From: Polynucleobacter sp. HIN5
GTDB taxonomy: Bacteria; Pseudomonadota; Gammaproteobacteria; Burkholderiales; Burkholderiaceae
DNA length: 64,000 bases
Direction of reading: 5' to 3'
Assembly: GCF_030297555.1 (NCBI RefSeq)
Contig: NZ_AP028136.1
Location: forward strand, 1-64,000
In this document: piece by piece, positions 47,443-58,161 of the stretch
Layout: each line of letters begins with the position of its first letter
Numbering within the stretch: position 1 is the first letter of the stretch
The notes under the pieces: model-generated
Told to the model about the DNA's origin: nothing
Database searches by the model: none
The model's input: only the letters and a program-made list of their open reading frames with translations
Program-made: the position numbers and the translations under genes

Positions 47443-47913
47443 ATGCCGCGTCGTCGCGAAGTCCCGAAACGGGAAATTCTTCCTGACCCAAAATTTGGGA
47501 ATGTGGAAGTTGCTAAGTTCATGAACGTCTTAATGCTTGACGGCAAAAAGTCTGTTGCAGAGCGCATCGTCTATGGTGCCTTTGAACACATTGAGAAAAA
47601 AGCCAATAAAGAACCACTTGAGATTTTTTCGACTGCCATGGGAAATGTTAAACCCATGGTTGAGGTTAAAAGTCGCCGGGTTGGCGGTGCCAACTATCAG
47701 GTACCTGTTGAAGTTCGTCCATCGCGTCGATCCGCGTTGGCAATGCGCTGGCTAAGAGAGGCTGCCAAGAAACGTGGTGAGAAATCCATGGCACAGCGTT
47801 TGGCAAACGAATTACTAGAAGCTGCCGAAGGTCGTGGCGGCGCAATGAAGAAGCGTGAAGAGGTACACCGTATGGCTGAAGCCAACAAAGCCTTCTCGCA
47901 TTTCCGTTTCTAA
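47443..47913 (+). CDS. rpsG: 30S ribosomal protein S7
   Basis: S7 nucleates assembly of the 30S head and is the translational repressor of the str operon in E. coli. The 156-residue protein has the family opening [15 protein letters not shown] and the C-terminal [18 protein letters not shown] 117-base spacer after rpsL may hold the S7-binding site; this is inference. A TAGGAG ribosome site precedes the ATG. Confidence 0.97.
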   Translation: MPRRREVPKREILPDPKFGNVEVAKFMNVLMLDGKKSVAERIVYGAFEHIEKKANKEPLEIFSTAMGNVKPMVEVKSRRVGGANYQVPVEVRPSRRSALAMRWLREAAKKRGEKSMAQRLANELLEAAEGRGGAMKKREEVHRMAEANKAFSHFRF

Positions 47914-47936
47914 CGCTCTAACCGAAAGAGGAAAAA

Positions 47937-50039
47937 GTGGCACGTAAAACCCCCATTGAGCGCTATCGAAATATTGGTATCTCTGCACACATCGATGCTG
48001 GCAAAACAACCACAACCGAGCGTGTGTTGTTTTATACCGGCGTAAATCACAAAATCGGCGAAGTTCATGATGGCGCTGCCACGATGGACTGGATGGAGCA
48101 AGAGCAAGAGCGTGGAATTACCATCACTTCAGCTGCTACCACCGCCTTCTGGAAAGGTATGGCTGGTAATTATCCGGAGCATCGCATCAACATCATTGAT
48201 ACACCAGGACACGTTGACTTCACGATTGAAGTGGAGCGCTCAATGCGCGTATTGGATGGTGCCTGCATGGTTTACTGTGCGGTGGGCGGAGTTCAGCCAC
48301 AATCCGAAACCGTTTGGCGTCAAGCAAACAAATACAGAGTTCCTCGATTGGCCTTTGTAAACAAAATGGATCGTACCGGCGCGAATTTCTTTAAGGTCTA
48401 CGACCAAATGAAAGCTCGGCTTAAGGCGAACCCAATTCCGATCCAGGTTCCAATTGGCGCTGAGGAAAATTTCCAGGGCGTGATCGATTTGATCAAAATG
48501 AAAGCCATCATTTGGGATGATGCCTCCCAAGGGACCAAATTTACTTACGGTGACATCCCTGCTGAATTGAAAGAAGCCGCTGAAGAGTGGCGCGAGAAAA
48601 TGCTCGAGGCTGCGGCTGAGAGCTCTGAGGAAATGATGGACAAATACCTTGGCGGCGAAACTCTGACAGAAGAAGACATTAAGAAGGCACTCCGTCAACG
48701 GACCATTGCAGGTGAAATCGTTCCCATGCTTTGTGGCAGCGCTTTTAAAAATAAAGGCGTTCAAGCCATGCTGGACGCAGTAGTTGATTTCTTGCCGTCA
48801 CCCGTTGATATTCCTCCGGTCAAAGGCGAAAAAGAAGACGGAAGCGAAACCAGTCGTAAAGCCAGTGATGATGAAAAGTTCTCGGCACTCGCATTTAAGA
48901 TCATGACCGATCCATTTGTGGGTCAGTTAATTTTCTTCCGCGTCTACTCTGGTGTTGTGAATTCTGGTGACACCATCTATAACCCCATTAAGGGCAAGAA
49001 AGAGCGGATTGGTCGTCTTTTACAGATGCACGCTAATCAACGCGAAGAAATTAAAGAAGTTCGTGCTGGCGATATCGCCGCTGCAGTTGGTTTAAAAGAA
49101 GCCACCACTGGCGAAACTCTTTGCGACCCAGATAATATTTTGATTTTAGAGCGCATGGTGTTCCCAGAGCCCGTGATCTCTCAGGCTGTTGAGCCAAAAA
49201 CGAAGGCTGACCAAGAGAAGATGGGCTTAGCGCTCAATCGCCTTGCACAAGAAGATCCATCATTCCGCGTGAAGACCGACGAAGAATCTGGTCAGACGAT
49301 TATTTCTGGAATGGGCGAGCTACACCTTGAAATTATTGTGGATCGCATGAAGCGCGAGTTCGGCGTTGAGGCAACGGTTGGTAAACCACAAGTTGCTTAT
49401 CGTGAAACCATTCGTAAAGTTTGCGACGAAATCGAAGGCAAGTTTGTTAAGCAATCTGGTGGCCGTGGCCAGTATGGTCACGTGGTATTGAAACTTGAGC
49501 CACAAGATCCGGGCAAGGGCTTTGAGTTTGTCGATGCAATCAAAGGCGGCGTCGTGCCACGTGAATACATACCTGCTGTTGAAAAGGGTATTGTTGAAAC
49601 CCTGAACGCCGGCGTTCTTGCTGGATATCCAGTGGTGGACGTTAAGGCAACTTTGTTCTTTGGTTCCTACCACGATGTTGACTCGAATGAGAATGCATTC
49701 AAGATGGCGGCGTCGATGGCGTTTAAAGACGGGATGCGTAAAGCGACTCCGGTTCTGCTTGAGCCAATGATGGCGGTAGAGGTTGAGACGCCTGAAGATT
49801 TCATGGGTAACGTGATGGGCGATTTATCGTCTCGCCGCGGCATCATGCAAGGCATGGATGACATCCCTGGTGGCGGCAAGATTGTGCGCGCTGAGGTCCC
49901 CCTTGCAGAAATGTTTGGATACTCAACCGGTTTGCGCTCATTAACGCAAGGCCGCGCAACTTACACCATGGAATTTAAGCATTATTCAGAAGCACCTAAG
50001 AACGTCGCTGATGCTGTCATTGCAGCAAAAGCAAAGTAA
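47937..50039 (+). CDS. fusA: Elongation factor G
   Basis: EF-G catalyses GTP-dependent translocation and, with RRF, ribosome recycling. The 700-residue protein has the P-loop AHIDAGKTT near 17-25, [19 protein letters not shown], and domains II-V including the [15 protein letters not shown] block of domain IV. It starts with GTG at 47937, 23 bases after rpsG, with a GAGGAAA ribosome site. It is followed by tuf. No second fusA is present in the window. Confidence 0.98.
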   Translation: MARKTPIERYRNIGISAHIDAGKTTTTERVLFYTGVNHKIGEVHDGAATMDWMEQEQERGITITSAATTAFWKGMAGNYPEHRINIIDTPGHVDFTIEVERSMRVLDGACMVYCAVGGVQPQSETVWRQANKYRVPRLAFVNKMDRTGANFFKVYDQMKARLKANPIPIQVPIGAEENFQGVIDLIKMKAIIWDDASQGTKFTYGDIPAELKEAAEEWREKMLEAAAESSEEMMDKYLGGETLTEEDIKKALRQRTIAGEIVPMLCGSAFKNKGVQAMLDAVVDFLPSPVDIPPVKGEKEDGSETSRKASDDEKFSALAFKIMTDPFVGQLIFFRVYSGVVNSGDTIYNPIKGKKERIGRLLQMHANQREEIKEVRAGDIAAAVGLKEATTGETLCDPDNILILERMVFPEPVISQAVEPKTKADQEKMGLALNRLAQEDPSFRVKTDEESGQTIISGMGELHLEIIVDRMKREFGVEATVGKPQVAYRETIRKVCDEIEGKFVKQSGGRGQYGHVVLKLEPQDPGKGFEFVDAIKGGVVPREYIPAVEKGIVETLNAGVLAGYPVVDVKATLFFGSYHDVDSNENAFKMAASMAFKDGMRKATPVLLEPMMAVEVETPEDFMGNVMGDLSSRRGIMQGMDDIPGGGKIVRAEVPLAEMFGYSTGLRSLTQGRATYTMEFKHYSEAPKNVADAVIAAKAK

Positions 50040-50066
50040 TTTTTTGAACATTGATTAGCTAAATAA

Positions 50067-51269
50067 AAGGCACCCAAAATGGCAAAAGAAAAATTTGAAC
50101 GGACTAAACCCCATGTGAACGTTGGCACCATTGGTCACGTCGACCACGGTAAGACCACCTTAACTGCAGCAATTACCACCGTGCTCTCCAAGCTCTTTGG
50201 TGGTGAAGCCAAAGCCTACGATCAGATCGATGCGGCCCCTGAAGAGAAGGCCCGTGGTATTACGATCAATACCGCCCACGTCGAGTATGAGACCAAGAAT
50301 CGTCACTACGCGCACGTCGATTGCCCAGGCCACGCCGACTACGTGAAGAACATGATTACCGGTGCAGCGCAGATGGACGGCGCCATTTTGGTGGTCTCGG
50401 CCGCTGACGGCCCCATGCCCCAAACCCGTGAGCACATCCTCTTGGCCCGCCAAGTGGGCGTGCCTTACATCATCGTGTTTATGAACAAATGCGATATGGT
50501 GGATGACGCTGAACTCTTAGAGCTCGTGGAGATGGAAGTACGTGAGCTGCTCTCCAAGTACGAGTTCCCAGGCGACGATACCCCCATCGTCAAGGGCTCT
50601 GCCAAGCTCGCCTTAGAAGGCGACAAGGGTGAGCTCGGTGAGGGCGCCATCATGAAGCTTGCCGAAGCCTTAGATAGTTATATCCCCAATCCCGAGCGGG
50701 CGATTGATGGCGCATTCTTGATGCCAGTCGAAGACGTGTTCTCGATCTCCGGTCGTGGCACGGTGGTGACCGGTCGTGTCGAGCGCGGCATTGTGAAAGT
50801 CGGTGAAGAGATTGAGATCGTCGGTATTAAGCCAACGCTGAAGACCACCTGCACTGGCGTCGAGATGTTCCGTAAACTGCTCGATCAAGGTCAAGCCGGT
50901 GATAACGTCGGTATCCTCTTACGCGGTACCAAGCGTGAGGAAGTGGAGCGTGGCCAAGTATTAGCTAAGCCCGGCTCGATTACCCCCCACACCCACTTTA
51001 CCGCTGAGGTTTATGTATTGTCCAAAGATGAGGGCGGTCGTCATACCCCCTTCTTTAACAACTACCGTCCTCAGTTTTACTTCCGTACCACCGATGTCAC
51101 TGGCTCGATTGAGTTGCCAAAGGACAAGGAGATGGTGATGCCTGGCGATAACGTCACCATCACCGTAAAGCTCATTGCCCCCATCGCGATGGAAGAGGGC
51201 TTGCGCTTTGCAATCCGTGAAGGCGGTCGTACCGTCGGTGCGGGTGTGGTTGCGAAGATTTTGGCTTAA
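50067..51269. repeat. 1,203-base direct repeat (tuf copy 2)
   Basis: This is the partner of 33435-34637, offset by 16,632 bases. It appears identical across coding sequence and 12 upstream bases, then diverges at once on both sides, the pattern expected from gene conversion. Compared by eye only. Confidence 0.9.
50079..51269 (+). CDS. tuf: Elongation factor Tu (second copy)
   Basis: This is the str-operon copy of EF-Tu, 396 residues, with the same protein as the copy at 33447. Motifs are [18 protein letters not shown] and NKCDMVDD. It follows fusA after 39 bases in the standard rpsL-rpsG-fusA-tuf order. A stable hairpin follows (51285-51311) before rpsJ. Confidence 0.98.
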   Translation: MAKEKFERTKPHVNVGTIGHVDHGKTTLTAAITTVLSKLFGGEAKAYDQIDAAPEEKARGITINTAHVEYETKNRHYAHVDCPGHADYVKNMITGAAQMDGAILVVSAADGPMPQTREHILLARQVGVPYIIVFMNKCDMVDDAELLELVEMEVRELLSKYEFPGDDTPIVKGSAKLALEGDKGELGEGAIMKLAEALDSYIPNPERAIDGAFLMPVEDVFSISGRGTVVTGRVERGIVKVGEEIEIVGIKPTLKTTCTGVEMFRKLLDQGQAGDNVGILLRGTKREEVERGQVLAKPGSITPHTHFTAEVYVLSKDEGGRHTPFFNNYRPQFYFRTTDVTGSIELPKDKEMVMPGDNVTITVKLIAPIAMEEGLRFAIREGGRTVGAGVVAKILA

Positions 51270-51284
51270 TTGTTTTGCACGATT

Positions 51285-51318
51285 GGGAATATTTGTGCTG
51301 CAGATATTCCCTTGTTCT
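51285..51318 (+). terminator. Hairpin after tuf, possible terminator or attenuator
   Basis: A perfect 8-bp stem GGGAATAT (51285-51292) with ATATTCCC (51304-51311) is followed by a T-rich TTGTTCTTT. The stem is AT-rich in its upper half, so termination may be partial. It separates tuf from rpsJ. Confidence 0.5.
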
Positions 51319-51367
51319 TTAGTTGGATGATTAACGCGGCAGCACCGCACTGCTCTTTGGAATAACT

Positions 51368-51679
51368 ATGCAAAACCAGAAAATTAGAATTCGTTTGAAG
51401 GCATTTGATTATCGATTGATCGACCAATCCGCTGCCGAGATTGTCGATACTGCGAAGCGCACTGGCGCCGTTGTCAAGGGCCCAATTCCTTTGCCAACTC
51501 GCATTGAGCGTTTTGATTTGTTACGTTCTCCCCATGTGAACAAGACTTCACGGGATCAGATGGAGATCCGTACGCACCTCCGTTTGATGGATATTGTCGA
51601 TCCTACCGAGAAAACGGTAGACGCCCTGATGAAGTTGGATTTGCCTGCTGGCGTGGATGTTGAAATCAAGCTGCAGTAA
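51368..51679 (+). CDS. rpsJ: 30S ribosomal protein S10
   Basis: S10 is a 30S head protein and also NusE, the partner of NusB in antitermination. The 103-residue protein opens [19 protein letters not shown], with the [28 protein letters not shown] loop. A GGAATAACT ribosome site precedes the ATG. It is placed after tuf and separated from rplC by a 185-base spacer with a promoter-like element. Confidence 0.97.
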   Translation: MQNQKIRIRLKAFDYRLIDQSAAEIVDTAKRTGAVVKGPIPLPTRIERFDLLRSPHVNKTSRDQMEIRTHLRLMDIVDPTEKTVDALMKLDLPAGVDVEIKLQ

Positions 51680-51697
51680 GCTAGATTGCATAAAAGT

Positions 51698-51726
51698 TTG
51701 TTAGTTTTGCCTTTTTAGGCTAGAAT
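51698..51726 (+). promoter_or_regulatory. Predicted promoter before rplC
   Basis: TTGTTA (51698-51703, 4 of 6), a 17-base spacer and TAGAAT (51721-51726, 5 of 6) lie in the rpsJ-rplC spacer. A 6-bp hairpin GCTGAC/GTCAGC (51831-51850) lies close to the rplC start. Prediction only. Confidence 0.55.
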
Positions 51727-51864
51727 TGAAGGCTTTTCGTAGTTTTGAAGAGTATATTTTGTAGTATATAAATTGTAAGTGCTTGTTTTATATAAACATT
51801 TTTATTTAAAACAGGTTAAATTAAATTTCCGCTGACCAATCGAAGTCAGCATTGGAGTAAGAAT

Positions 51865-52515
51865 ATGAGCTTAGGCTTGATCGGCCGTAAGGTCGGCATG
51901 ACCCGTCTGTTTACGGATGAAGGGGAAGCAATTCCTGTCACCGTGATTGATGTGAGCGATAACCGGGTTGCTCAAGTGAAAACCCAGGCAACGGATGGCT
52001 ATGATGCCGTTCAGTTGGCTCACGGAACACGCCGCGCTAGCCGCGTAACCAAGGCGATGGCCGGACACTTTGCAAAAGCAGGTGTGATGGCTGGCAATGC
52101 CTTAAATGAATTTCATGTGGATGCTGAAAAATTGGCCGAGATGAAGCCTGGCCAAATCGTTGGCGTTGATGTTTTTGCAGCTGGCCAAAAGGTAGACGTA
52201 CAAGGCGTTACGATTGGTAAGGGCTACGCTGGAACAATTAAGCGCTATCACTTTGCGTCTGGTCGCGCGAGTCACGGTAACTCCCGTTCACACAATGTTC
52301 CAGGCTCTATTGGTATGGCGCAAGATCCAGGCCGTGTTTTTCCTGGTAAGCGCATGACCGGTCATTTGGGTGATGTAACCCGTACCGTTCAGAATCTGGT
52401 GATTGCTCGCATTGATGCGGAGCGCAATCTCATTATGGTCAAGGGCGCTATTCCCGGCGCTCCTGGTGGAAAAGTACTTGTTACTCCAGCTGTTAAAGCT
52501 GTAGCTAAGAAATAA
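51865..52515 (+). CDS. rplC: 50S ribosomal protein L3
   Basis: L3 is a primary 23S-binding protein with a loop reaching toward the peptidyl transferase centre. The 216-residue protein opens [15 protein letters not shown], and carries [22 protein letters not shown] and [11 protein letters not shown] in the central loop and C-terminus. It begins the run of S10-operon genes in which spacers are mostly under 25 bases. Confidence 0.97.
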   Translation: MSLGLIGRKVGMTRLFTDEGEAIPVTVIDVSDNRVAQVKTQATDGYDAVQLAHGTRRASRVTKAMAGHFAKAGVMAGNALNEFHVDAEKLAEMKPGQIVGVDVFAAGQKVDVQGVTIGKGYAGTIKRYHFASGRASHGNSRSHNVPGSIGMAQDPGRVFPGKRMTGHLGDVTRTVQNLVIARIDAERNLIMVKGAIPGAPGGKVLVTPAVKAVAKK

Positions 52516-52524
52516 GGAGAGGAC

Positions 52525-53145
52525 ATGGAACTGAAACTTCTCCAAGACAACGGCCAGCTAGGTGCTGGTGTACAAGCTTCACCCGAAGTATTTGAGCGTG
52601 AGTACAACGAAGCACTTGTTCATCAGATCGTGGTTGCGTATCAAGCAAATGCACGTAGTGGTAATCGTGCACAAAAAGATCGTGAGCAAGTAAAGCACAG
52701 CACAAAAAAACCATGGCGCCAAAAAGGTACCGGCCGTGCTCGTGCTGGTATGAGCTCTTCGCCATTGTGGCGTGGAGGCGGTCGGATATTCCCGAACTCT
52801 CCAGAAGAAAATTTTTCGCACAAGGTCAACAAGAAAATGTATCGCGCTGGTATGCGCTCGATCCTTTCTCAGTTGGCACGCGAAGGTCGTTTAAATGTGG
52901 TCGACCAATTTAATTTGGATGCGCCCAAGACCAAGTTGTTGGCTGAGAAAGTCAAGGGTATGGGTCTTGAGTCGGTATTAATTATTTTGGATGAGGTTAG
53001 CGAGAATCTTTATCTTGCATCGCGCAATTTGCACAAAGTTGCTGTGGTTGAACCTCAGCATGCAGACCCCTTGTCATTAGTTCAGTTTCAAAAAGTATTG
53101 GTGAGCAAAGCAGCGATCGCCAAGATGGAGGAGTTGCTGAAATGA
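52525..53145 (+). CDS. rplD: 50S ribosomal protein L4
   Basis: L4 lines the exit tunnel; in E. coli it also represses the S10 operon by transcription and translation control. The 206-residue protein has the extended loop [19 protein letters not shown] and [20 protein letters not shown], both family-typical. The start is 9 bases after rplC with AAGGAGAGG upstream. It overlaps rplW by 4 bases. Confidence 0.97.
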   Translation: MELKLLQDNGQLGAGVQASPEVFEREYNEALVHQIVVAYQANARSGNRAQKDREQVKHSTKKPWRQKGTGRARAGMSSSPLWRGGGRIFPNSPEENFSHKVNKKMYRAGMRSILSQLAREGRLNVVDQFNLDAPKTKLLAEKVKGMGLESVLIILDEVSENLYLASRNLHKVAVVEPQHADPLSLVQFQKVLVSKAAIAKMEELLK

Positions 53146-53456
53146 GCCAAACACGTAAAAACGATCATCGTCTCATGCAAATTTTGCTTGGACCCATTGT
53201 TTCTGAAAAAGCAACCATGGTCGCCGAAAAGAATGAGCAAGTGATTTTCCAAGTTGCGCGCGATGCAAATAAGCTCGATGTGAAGCAAGCCGTTGAATTG
53301 CTTTTCAAAGTTCAAGTGGAGTCTGTGCAAATCGTTAATCAAAAAGGTAAGCCAAAGCGCTTTGGCCGATTTGAGGGTCGACGCGATCACGCCAAGAAGG
53401 CCTATGTCAATCTGAAGCCTGGTCAAGAAATTAACTTTGAAGCGGAGGCAAATTAA
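53142..53456 (+). CDS. rplW: 50S ribosomal protein L23
   Basis: L23 lies at the exit tunnel and docks trigger factor and SRP. The 104-residue protein has [28 protein letters not shown] and [17 protein letters not shown]. Its ATG overlaps the rplD stop by 4 bases, indicating translational coupling, and rplB follows two bases after its stop. Confidence 0.96.
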   Translation: MSQTRKNDHRLMQILLGPIVSEKATMVAEKNEQVIFQVARDANKLDVKQAVELLFKVQVESVQIVNQKGKPKRFGRFEGRRDHAKKAYVNLKPGQEINFEAEAN

Positions 53457-53458
53457 TT

Positions 53459-54289
53459 ATGCCGCTCATGAAAACCAAACCGACCTCACCAGGTCGTCGT
53501 TCAATGGTCAAGGTAGTCAATCCTGACCTGCATAAAGGTAAGCCTTTTGCAGCCTTGGTTGAGCCACAGTTCCAAAAAGCTGGTCGTAACAATAATGGCC
53601 ACATTACGACGCGCCACAAAGGCGGTGGTCACAAGCATCACTACCGCATGGTTGACTTTAAGCGCAACGACAAAGATGGTATTTCTGCCAAGGTTGAGCG
53701 CCTAGAATACGATCCAAACCGTAGTGCAAATATTGCTCTCCTAGTCTTTGCGGACGGTGAGCGTCGTTACATCATTGCTTCCAAGGGGATGACGGTTGGA
53801 CAGCAGGTAATGAACGGTGCTGAGGCTCCGATCAAAGCAGGAAACAATTTACCGATTCGTAACATTCCAATTGGTAGCACGATCCATTGTGTTGAGATGT
53901 TGCCTGGAAAGGGTGCGCAAATCGCTCGCTCCGCTGGTAGTTCGGCGGTTTTGTTGGCACGCGAAGGCGTGTATGGCCAGGTTCGTTTGCGCTCCGGCGA
54001 GGTACGTCGTATTTTGATCGATTGCCGTGCCACCATTGGTGAAGTTGGCAATGAAGAGCATAGCTTGCGTCAGATTGGTAAAGCAGGTGCAACCCGTTGG
54101 CGCGGTATTCGCCCAACAGTTCGCGGTGTAGCCATGAACCCAATCGACCACCCACATGGTGGTGGCGAAGGACGAACTGGCGAAGGTCGTGTACCCGTCT
54201 CTCCATGGGGAACCCCAACGAAGGGCTATCGTACCCGTCGCAATAAACGTACAACGACCATGATTGTTCAGCGTCGTCAAAAGCGTTAA
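53459..54289 (+). CDS. rplB: 50S ribosomal protein L2
   Basis: L2 is needed for subunit association and peptidyl transferase centre structure. The 276-residue protein has the conserved [19 protein letters not shown] block and the C-terminal [19 protein letters not shown], with the histidine equivalent to E. coli His229. It belongs to the S10 operon and is followed by rpsS after 18 bases. Confidence 0.97.
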   Translation: MPLMKTKPTSPGRRSMVKVVNPDLHKGKPFAALVEPQFQKAGRNNNGHITTRHKGGGHKHHYRMVDFKRNDKDGISAKVERLEYDPNRSANIALLVFADGERRYIIASKGMTVGQQVMNGAEAPIKAGNNLPIRNIPIGSTIHCVEMLPGKGAQIARSAGSSAVLLAREGVYGQVRLRSGEVRRILIDCRATIGEVGNEEHSLRQIGKAGATRWRGIRPTVRGVAMNPIDHPHGGGEGRTGEGRVPVSPWGTPTKGYRTRRNKRTTTMIVQRRQKR

Positions 54290-54307
54290 TGGATAAGGAA
54301 TAGATAA

Positions 54308-54586
54308 ATGACTCGTTCTGCGAAAAAAGGTCCTTTCTGCGATGCCAGCCTTGTGAAAAAGGTTGAGACCGCTCAGGCCAATAAAGATAAGAAGCCAATT
54401 AAGACATGGTCACGTCGTTCGACCATTCTTCCTGACTTCATTGGATTAACAATTGCTGTTCACAACGGTAAACAGCACGTTCCGGTCTATGTTTCTGAAA
54501 ACATGGTTGGACACAAGCTTGGTGAGTTTGCTTTGACGCGCACGTTCAAAGGACACTCTGCCGACAAGAAAGTTGTGAAGAAGTAA
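54308..54586 (+). CDS. rpsS: 30S ribosomal protein S19
   Basis: S19 sits in the 30S head with S13 and contacts the A-site tRNA region. The 92-residue protein opens [18 protein letters not shown] and has [40 protein letters not shown], all standard. An AAGGAA ribosome site lies upstream of its ATG. rplV follows after 10 bases. Confidence 0.97.
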   Translation: MTRSAKKGPFCDASLVKKVETAQANKDKKPIKTWSRRSTILPDFIGLTIAVHNGKQHVPVYVSENMVGHKLGEFALTRTFKGHSADKKVVKK

Positions 54587-54596
54587 GGGGATGATG

Positions 54597-54926
54597 ATGG
54601 AAGTTAAAGCTATTCACCGCGGTGCACGAATTTCTGCCCAAAAAACACGTTTAGTGGCAGATCAAATTCGTGGTTTGCCGATTTCACGCGCTATGAACAT
54701 TTTGAATTTCAGCCCCAAAAAAGCTGCTTTCATCATGAAGAAGGTGGTTGAGTCTGCCATCGCTAATGCTGAGCACAATAAAGGTGCCGACATTGATGAA
54801 CTCAAAGTGTCCGCTGTAATTGTTGACAAAGCAACATCATTAAAGCGTTTTACTGCTCGCGCCAAAGGCCGTGGTAACCGTATTGAGAAACAAAGTTGTC
54901 ACATTAGCGTGACCTTGAGTAATTAA
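54597..54926 (+). CDS. rplV: 50S ribosomal protein L22
   Basis: L22 lines the exit tunnel with its long beta hairpin. The 109-residue protein opens [19 protein letters not shown] and ends [18 protein letters not shown]. Three ATGs lie in tandem (54591, 54594, 54597). The third is preferred because AAGGGG at 54585-54590 is six bases before it and it gives the usual start. Confidence 0.96.
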   Translation: MEVKAIHRGARISAQKTRLVADQIRGLPISRAMNILNFSPKKAAFIMKKVVESAIANAEHNKGADIDELKVSAVIVDKATSLKRFTARAKGRGNRIEKQSCHISVTLSN

Positions 54927-54934
54927 GGAAAGAC

Positions 54935-55777
54935 ATGGGCCAAAAAATTAATCCAAATGGATTTCGTCTATCGGTAAGCCGTAACTGGACATCCCGCTGG
55001 TATGCCAATAGTAATGACTTTGCCAACATGCTCAAAGAGGATGTTGAGGTTCGTAATTACTTGAAGAAGAAGCTAAAGAATGCTTCTGTTAGCAAGGTTT
55101 TAATTGAACGTCCTGCTAAAAATGCACGAATCACTATTTTTAGTTCGCGTCCTGGTGTCGTAATTGGTAAGAAGGGCGAGGACATTGAAGTTCTCCGTAA
55201 AGAATTGCAAAAACGGATGGGTGTACCTGTCCATGTCAACATTGAAGAGATTCGTAAGCCCGAAGTCGATGCCCAGTTGATTGCGGATTCAATTACTCAG
55301 CAGCTTGAAAAACGCATTATGTTCCGTCGTGCCATGAAGCGTGCGATGCAAAGTGCCATGCGTCTTGGTGCTCAGGGCATCAAGATTATGTCCTCTGGTC
55401 GTTTGAATGGTGCTGAAATTGCGCGCCGCGAATGGTATCGCGAGGGCCGCGTTCCACTCCACACTTTGAAGGCGGACATTGATTACGCCACATCAGAGGC
55501 AGAAACAACATACGGCATTATTGGCGTCAAGGTTTGGGTTTATAAGGGCGACACCTTGGGTCGTGGCGCAGATGCGCAATTGACTCAAAATGCAGCACCA
55601 GAGGCCCCGGTAGCCGAGGAGAAAAAACCACGTCGCGCACCTGCTAAGACTGTGCGGCGTGTAGCCGGCGCTGATTCGTCAGCGAAGCCCGGTGAAGAGA
55701 AGCCAGCGGTGAAGCCCACTGTAAAGCGGGTTCGTAAAGCCATCGCCAGCACAGAAACGAAGAAGGCAGGAGAGTAA
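54935..55777 (+). CDS. rpsC: 30S ribosomal protein S3
   Basis: S3 forms part of the mRNA entry site and helicase of the 30S subunit. The 280-residue protein opens [17 protein letters not shown], has the KH domain motif [17 protein letters not shown], and the [20 protein letters not shown] helix. It is about 45 residues longer than the E. coli protein because of a C-terminal tail (about 215-280) rich in alanine, proline, lysine and arginine. The tail is probably disordered and RNA-binding; that is inference. Confidence 0.96.
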   Translation: MGQKINPNGFRLSVSRNWTSRWYANSNDFANMLKEDVEVRNYLKKKLKNASVSKVLIERPAKNARITIFSSRPGVVIGKKGEDIEVLRKELQKRMGVPVHVNIEEIRKPEVDAQLIADSITQQLEKRIMFRRAMKRAMQSAMRLGAQGIKIMSSGRLNGAEIARREWYREGRVPLHTLKADIDYATSEAETTYGIIGVKVWVYKGDTLGRGADAQLTQNAAPEAPVAEEKKPRRAPAKTVRRVAGADSSAKPGEEKPAVKPTVKRVRKAIASTETKKAGE

Positions 55778-55779
55778 GC

Positions 55780-56196
55780 ATGCTGCAACCAAAGCGTCGC
55801 AAATATCGTAAAGAACAAAAAGGTCGCAATACCGGTGTCGCAACACGCGGCAGTTCGGTTGCCTTCGGAGATTTTGGTTTGAAGGCGGTTGGTCGCGGTC
55901 GTTTAACGGCACGTCAAATTGAGTCTGCACGACGTGCAATGACCCGTCACATCAAACGCGGTGGAAGAATCTGGATCCGTATTTTCCCAGACAAGCCAAT
56001 TTCACAAAAGCCTGCTGAAGTGCGTATGGGTAACGGAAAAGGGAACCCTGAATACTATGTAGCCGAGATTCAGCCAGGTAAGGTTTTGTATGAAATGGAC
56101 GGAGTTGATGAAACTCTTGCAAGAGAGGCATTCCGTCTGGCCGCATCCAAGTTACCTATTCAAACCACGTTTGTGATTCGTCAAATCGGCGCTTAA
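55780..56196 (+). CDS. rplP: 50S ribosomal protein L16
   Basis: L16 helps form the tRNA-binding site near the peptidyl transferase centre. The 138-residue protein opens [18 protein letters not shown] and contains [23 protein letters not shown] and [20 protein letters not shown], with the Arg81-type residue that is a hydroxylation site in E. coli. It starts two bases after rpsC. Confidence 0.97.
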   Translation: MLQPKRRKYRKEQKGRNTGVATRGSSVAFGDFGLKAVGRGRLTARQIESARRAMTRHIKRGGRIWIRIFPDKPISQKPAEVRMGNGKGNPEYYVAEIQPGKVLYEMDGVDETLAREAFRLAASKLPIQTTFVIRQIGA

Positions 56197-56209
56197 TCAG
56201 GAACCCATC

Positions 56210-56404
56210 ATGAAAAGCAAAGAACTGCAAAGCAAAGATTTAGGCGCTCTTAACCAAGAGCTGTCTGAGTTGCTAAAAACCCACTTCAAGCTGCGGATGC
56301 AAAAAGCAACTCAGCAACTTCAAAATACCAGTCAGTTGGGACAGGTGAAGCGTGATATTGCTCGCGTTAAAACCTTTATCACCCAAAAGACTATTCAGAA
56401 ATAA
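56210..56404 (+). CDS. rpmC: 50S ribosomal protein L29
   Basis: L29 is a small helical protein at the tunnel exit next to L23. The 64-residue protein consists of two helices with the usual [29 protein letters not shown] and [13 protein letters not shown]. It lies between rplP and rpsQ, as in most S10 operons. Confidence 0.95.
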   Translation: MKSKELQSKDLGALNQELSELLKTHFKLRMQKATQQLQNTSQLGQVKRDIARVKTFITQKTIQK

Positions 56405-56417
56405 TTAGGATCGAGAT

Positions 56418-56687
56418 ATGACAGAAATCTCCAAACCCTTGCGCCGCACCCTCGTTGGTCGTGTCGTTAGCGACAAGATGCAAAAAACCGTGACTGTTCA
56501 AGTTGAGCGTCAGGTGAAGCATCCTGTAATTGGCAAATACGTTGGTAAGTCAAAAAAGTATCACGCACACGATGAGACCAATCAATACAAGATGGGCGAC
56601 ACCGTGGAAATTACTGAGGGCAAACCAATGGCCAAAACGAAGGCTTGGGTGGTAACCCGCCTGGTTGAGGCTTCCAAAGGAATTTAA
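56418..56687 (+). CDS. rpsQ: 30S ribosomal protein S17
   Basis: S17 is a primary 16S-binding protein of OB fold. The 89-residue protein has [35 protein letters not shown] and the [17 protein letters not shown] block. It is the last gene of the S10-type segment, and a 220-base spacer with a promoter follows before rplN. Confidence 0.96.
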   Translation: MTEISKPLRRTLVGRVVSDKMQKTVTVQVERQVKHPVIGKYVGKSKKYHAHDETNQYKMGDTVEITEGKPMAKTKAWVVTRLVEASKGI

Positions 56688-56707
56688 GTTGAAATTTTGA
56701 CAAGAGA

Positions 56708-56737
56708 TTGTCAAGATACAGTTTTTTGTAGTAGAAT
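56708..56737 (+). promoter_or_regulatory. Predicted spc promoter before rplN
   Basis: TTGTCA (56708-56713), an 18-base spacer and TAGAAT (56732-56737) are seen in the 220-base rpsQ-rplN spacer, where E. coli also has the spc promoter. The -35 lies inside the inverted repeat TTGACA-n6-TGTCAA (56697-56714). Prediction only. Confidence 0.6.
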
Positions 56738-56907
56738 CAAAAGCTTTCCGTTATTAAATAGATCAAATGACGGAAACATATAGTTTTATTAAGCTGTTGA
56801 TTTATAAGTAATTTTTATTAAATCCGAGCCATTTTGTAGCAATGCAATGGGCTCATAGACGGAACCAAGACTGACGCCATTGGCGTACAAGTTGGGGATT
56901 AGACAAA

Positions 56908-57276
56908 ATGATTCAGACTGAAAGCAGGTTGCAAGTCGCCGATAACACTGGCGCGAGCGAAGTTTTGTGCATCAAGGTATTGGGTGGCTCAAAGCGCCGT
57001 TATGCCAATATTGGTGATGTCATTAAGGTGAGCGTAAAAGCTGCCGCTCCTCGTGGTCGAGTTAAAAAAGGTGACATTTATAACGCAGTAGTTGTTCGGA
57101 CTGCGAAAGGCGTTCGTCGTCCTGACGGATCCTTAATTAAATTTGATGAGAACGCTGCTGTTTTGCTAAATGCAAAGCTTGAGCCGATTGGTACCCGTAT
57201 TTTTGGACCAGTTACGCGTGAGCTACGCACCGAGCGTTTCATGAAAATTGTTTCTCTTGCCCCAGAAGTTATTTAA
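56908..57276 (+). CDS. rplN: 50S ribosomal protein L14
   Basis: L14 lies at the subunit interface. The 122-residue protein opens [27 protein letters not shown] and has the [21 protein letters not shown] and [16 protein letters not shown] blocks. It begins the spc operon after a long spacer with a promoter and an imperfect hairpin (GAGCCATT and AATGGGCTC near 56826-56853). Confidence 0.97.
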   Translation: MIQTESRLQVADNTGASEVLCIKVLGGSKRRYANIGDVIKVSVKAAAPRGRVKKGDIYNAVVVRTAKGVRRPDGSLIKFDENAAVLLNAKLEPIGTRIFGPVTRELRTERFMKIVSLAPEVI

Positions 57277-57286
57277 AGAGGTCACT

Positions 57287-57595
57287 ATGAAAAAGATTCG
57301 TAAAGGCGACTCCGTGATTGTTCTTACTGGGCGTGATAAGGGTAAAAAAGGCACGGTTACCGGAATTCTTGAAAACAAATTTGTGGTTGAGGGCGTGAAC
57401 ATTTATAAAAAGAATGTAAAGCCCAATCCTAATGATGGAACCACTGGCGGAACCGTTGATAAGACCATGCCCATTGCCGCTTCCAATATCGCATTAGTTG
57501 ATGCGAATGGCAAACCATCCCGCGTCGGCATTAAGTTAGTGGATGGTAAAAAAGTGCGTTATTTAAAAACCACTGGCGCGACGCTTAGCGCTTAA
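57287..57595 (+). CDS. rplX: 50S ribosomal protein L24
   Basis: L24 starts assembly of the 50S subunit. The 102-residue protein opens [24 protein letters not shown], a KOW motif. The ATG at 57287 is chosen over an upstream in-frame start overlapping rplN, because it has AGAGGTC upstream and gives the usual N-terminus. It is followed by rplE after 14 bases. Confidence 0.96.
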   Translation: MKKIRKGDSVIVLTGRDKGKKGTVTGILENKFVVEGVNIYKKNVKPNPNDGTTGGTVDKTMPIAASNIALVDANGKPSRVGIKLVDGKKVRYLKTTGATLSA

Positions 57596-57609
57596 GGTTC
57601 GGAGAAATT

Positions 57610-58152
57610 ATGAGCACCCGTTTACAAGAGCATTACAAAAATACAGTCATTGCAAACTTGATGCAGCAGTTTGGCTATAAGTCTGTGATGGAAGTCCCGC
57701 GCATTACCAAAATCACCCTCAATATGGGTTTAGGTGAGGCCGTGAGTGATAAAAAAGTGATTGAGCATGCAGTTGGTGATTTAACCAAAGTTGCTGGTCA
57801 AAAACCGGTTGTCACCAAGGCGCGTAAGGCGATTGCAGGATTTAAGATTCGCCAAGGCTATCCCATCGGTGCGATGGTTACTCTGCGAGGTACTCGCATG
57901 TATGAATTTTTGGATCGCTTTATTACGGTTTCTTTGCCACGTGTACGCGATTTCCGCGGAATCTCAGGTAAAGCGTTTGATGGCCGTGGTAATTACAACA
58001 TTGGCGTTAAAGAACAAATTATTTTCCCTGAAATTGAGTACGACAAAATTGATGCATTACGTGGTCTCAATATCAGTATTACGACCACCGCTAAAACCGA
58101 TGAGGAAGCTAAGGCATTGTTAGCGGCGTTTAAATTTCCATTTCGCAATTAA
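57610..58152 (+). CDS. rplE: 50S ribosomal protein L5
   Basis: L5 binds 5S rRNA and the P-site tRNA region. The 180-residue protein has the family blocks [54 protein letters not shown], and [21 protein letters not shown]. It lies between rplX and rpsN in the standard order. Confidence 0.97.
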   Translation: MSTRLQEHYKNTVIANLMQQFGYKSVMEVPRITKITLNMGLGEAVSDKKVIEHAVGDLTKVAGQKPVVTKARKAIAGFKIRQGYPIGAMVTLRGTRMYEFLDRFITVSLPRVRDFRGISGKAFDGRGNYNIGVKEQIIFPEIEYDKIDALRGLNISITTTAKTDEEAKALLAAFKFPFRN

Positions 58153-58161
58153 GAGGCAAAC

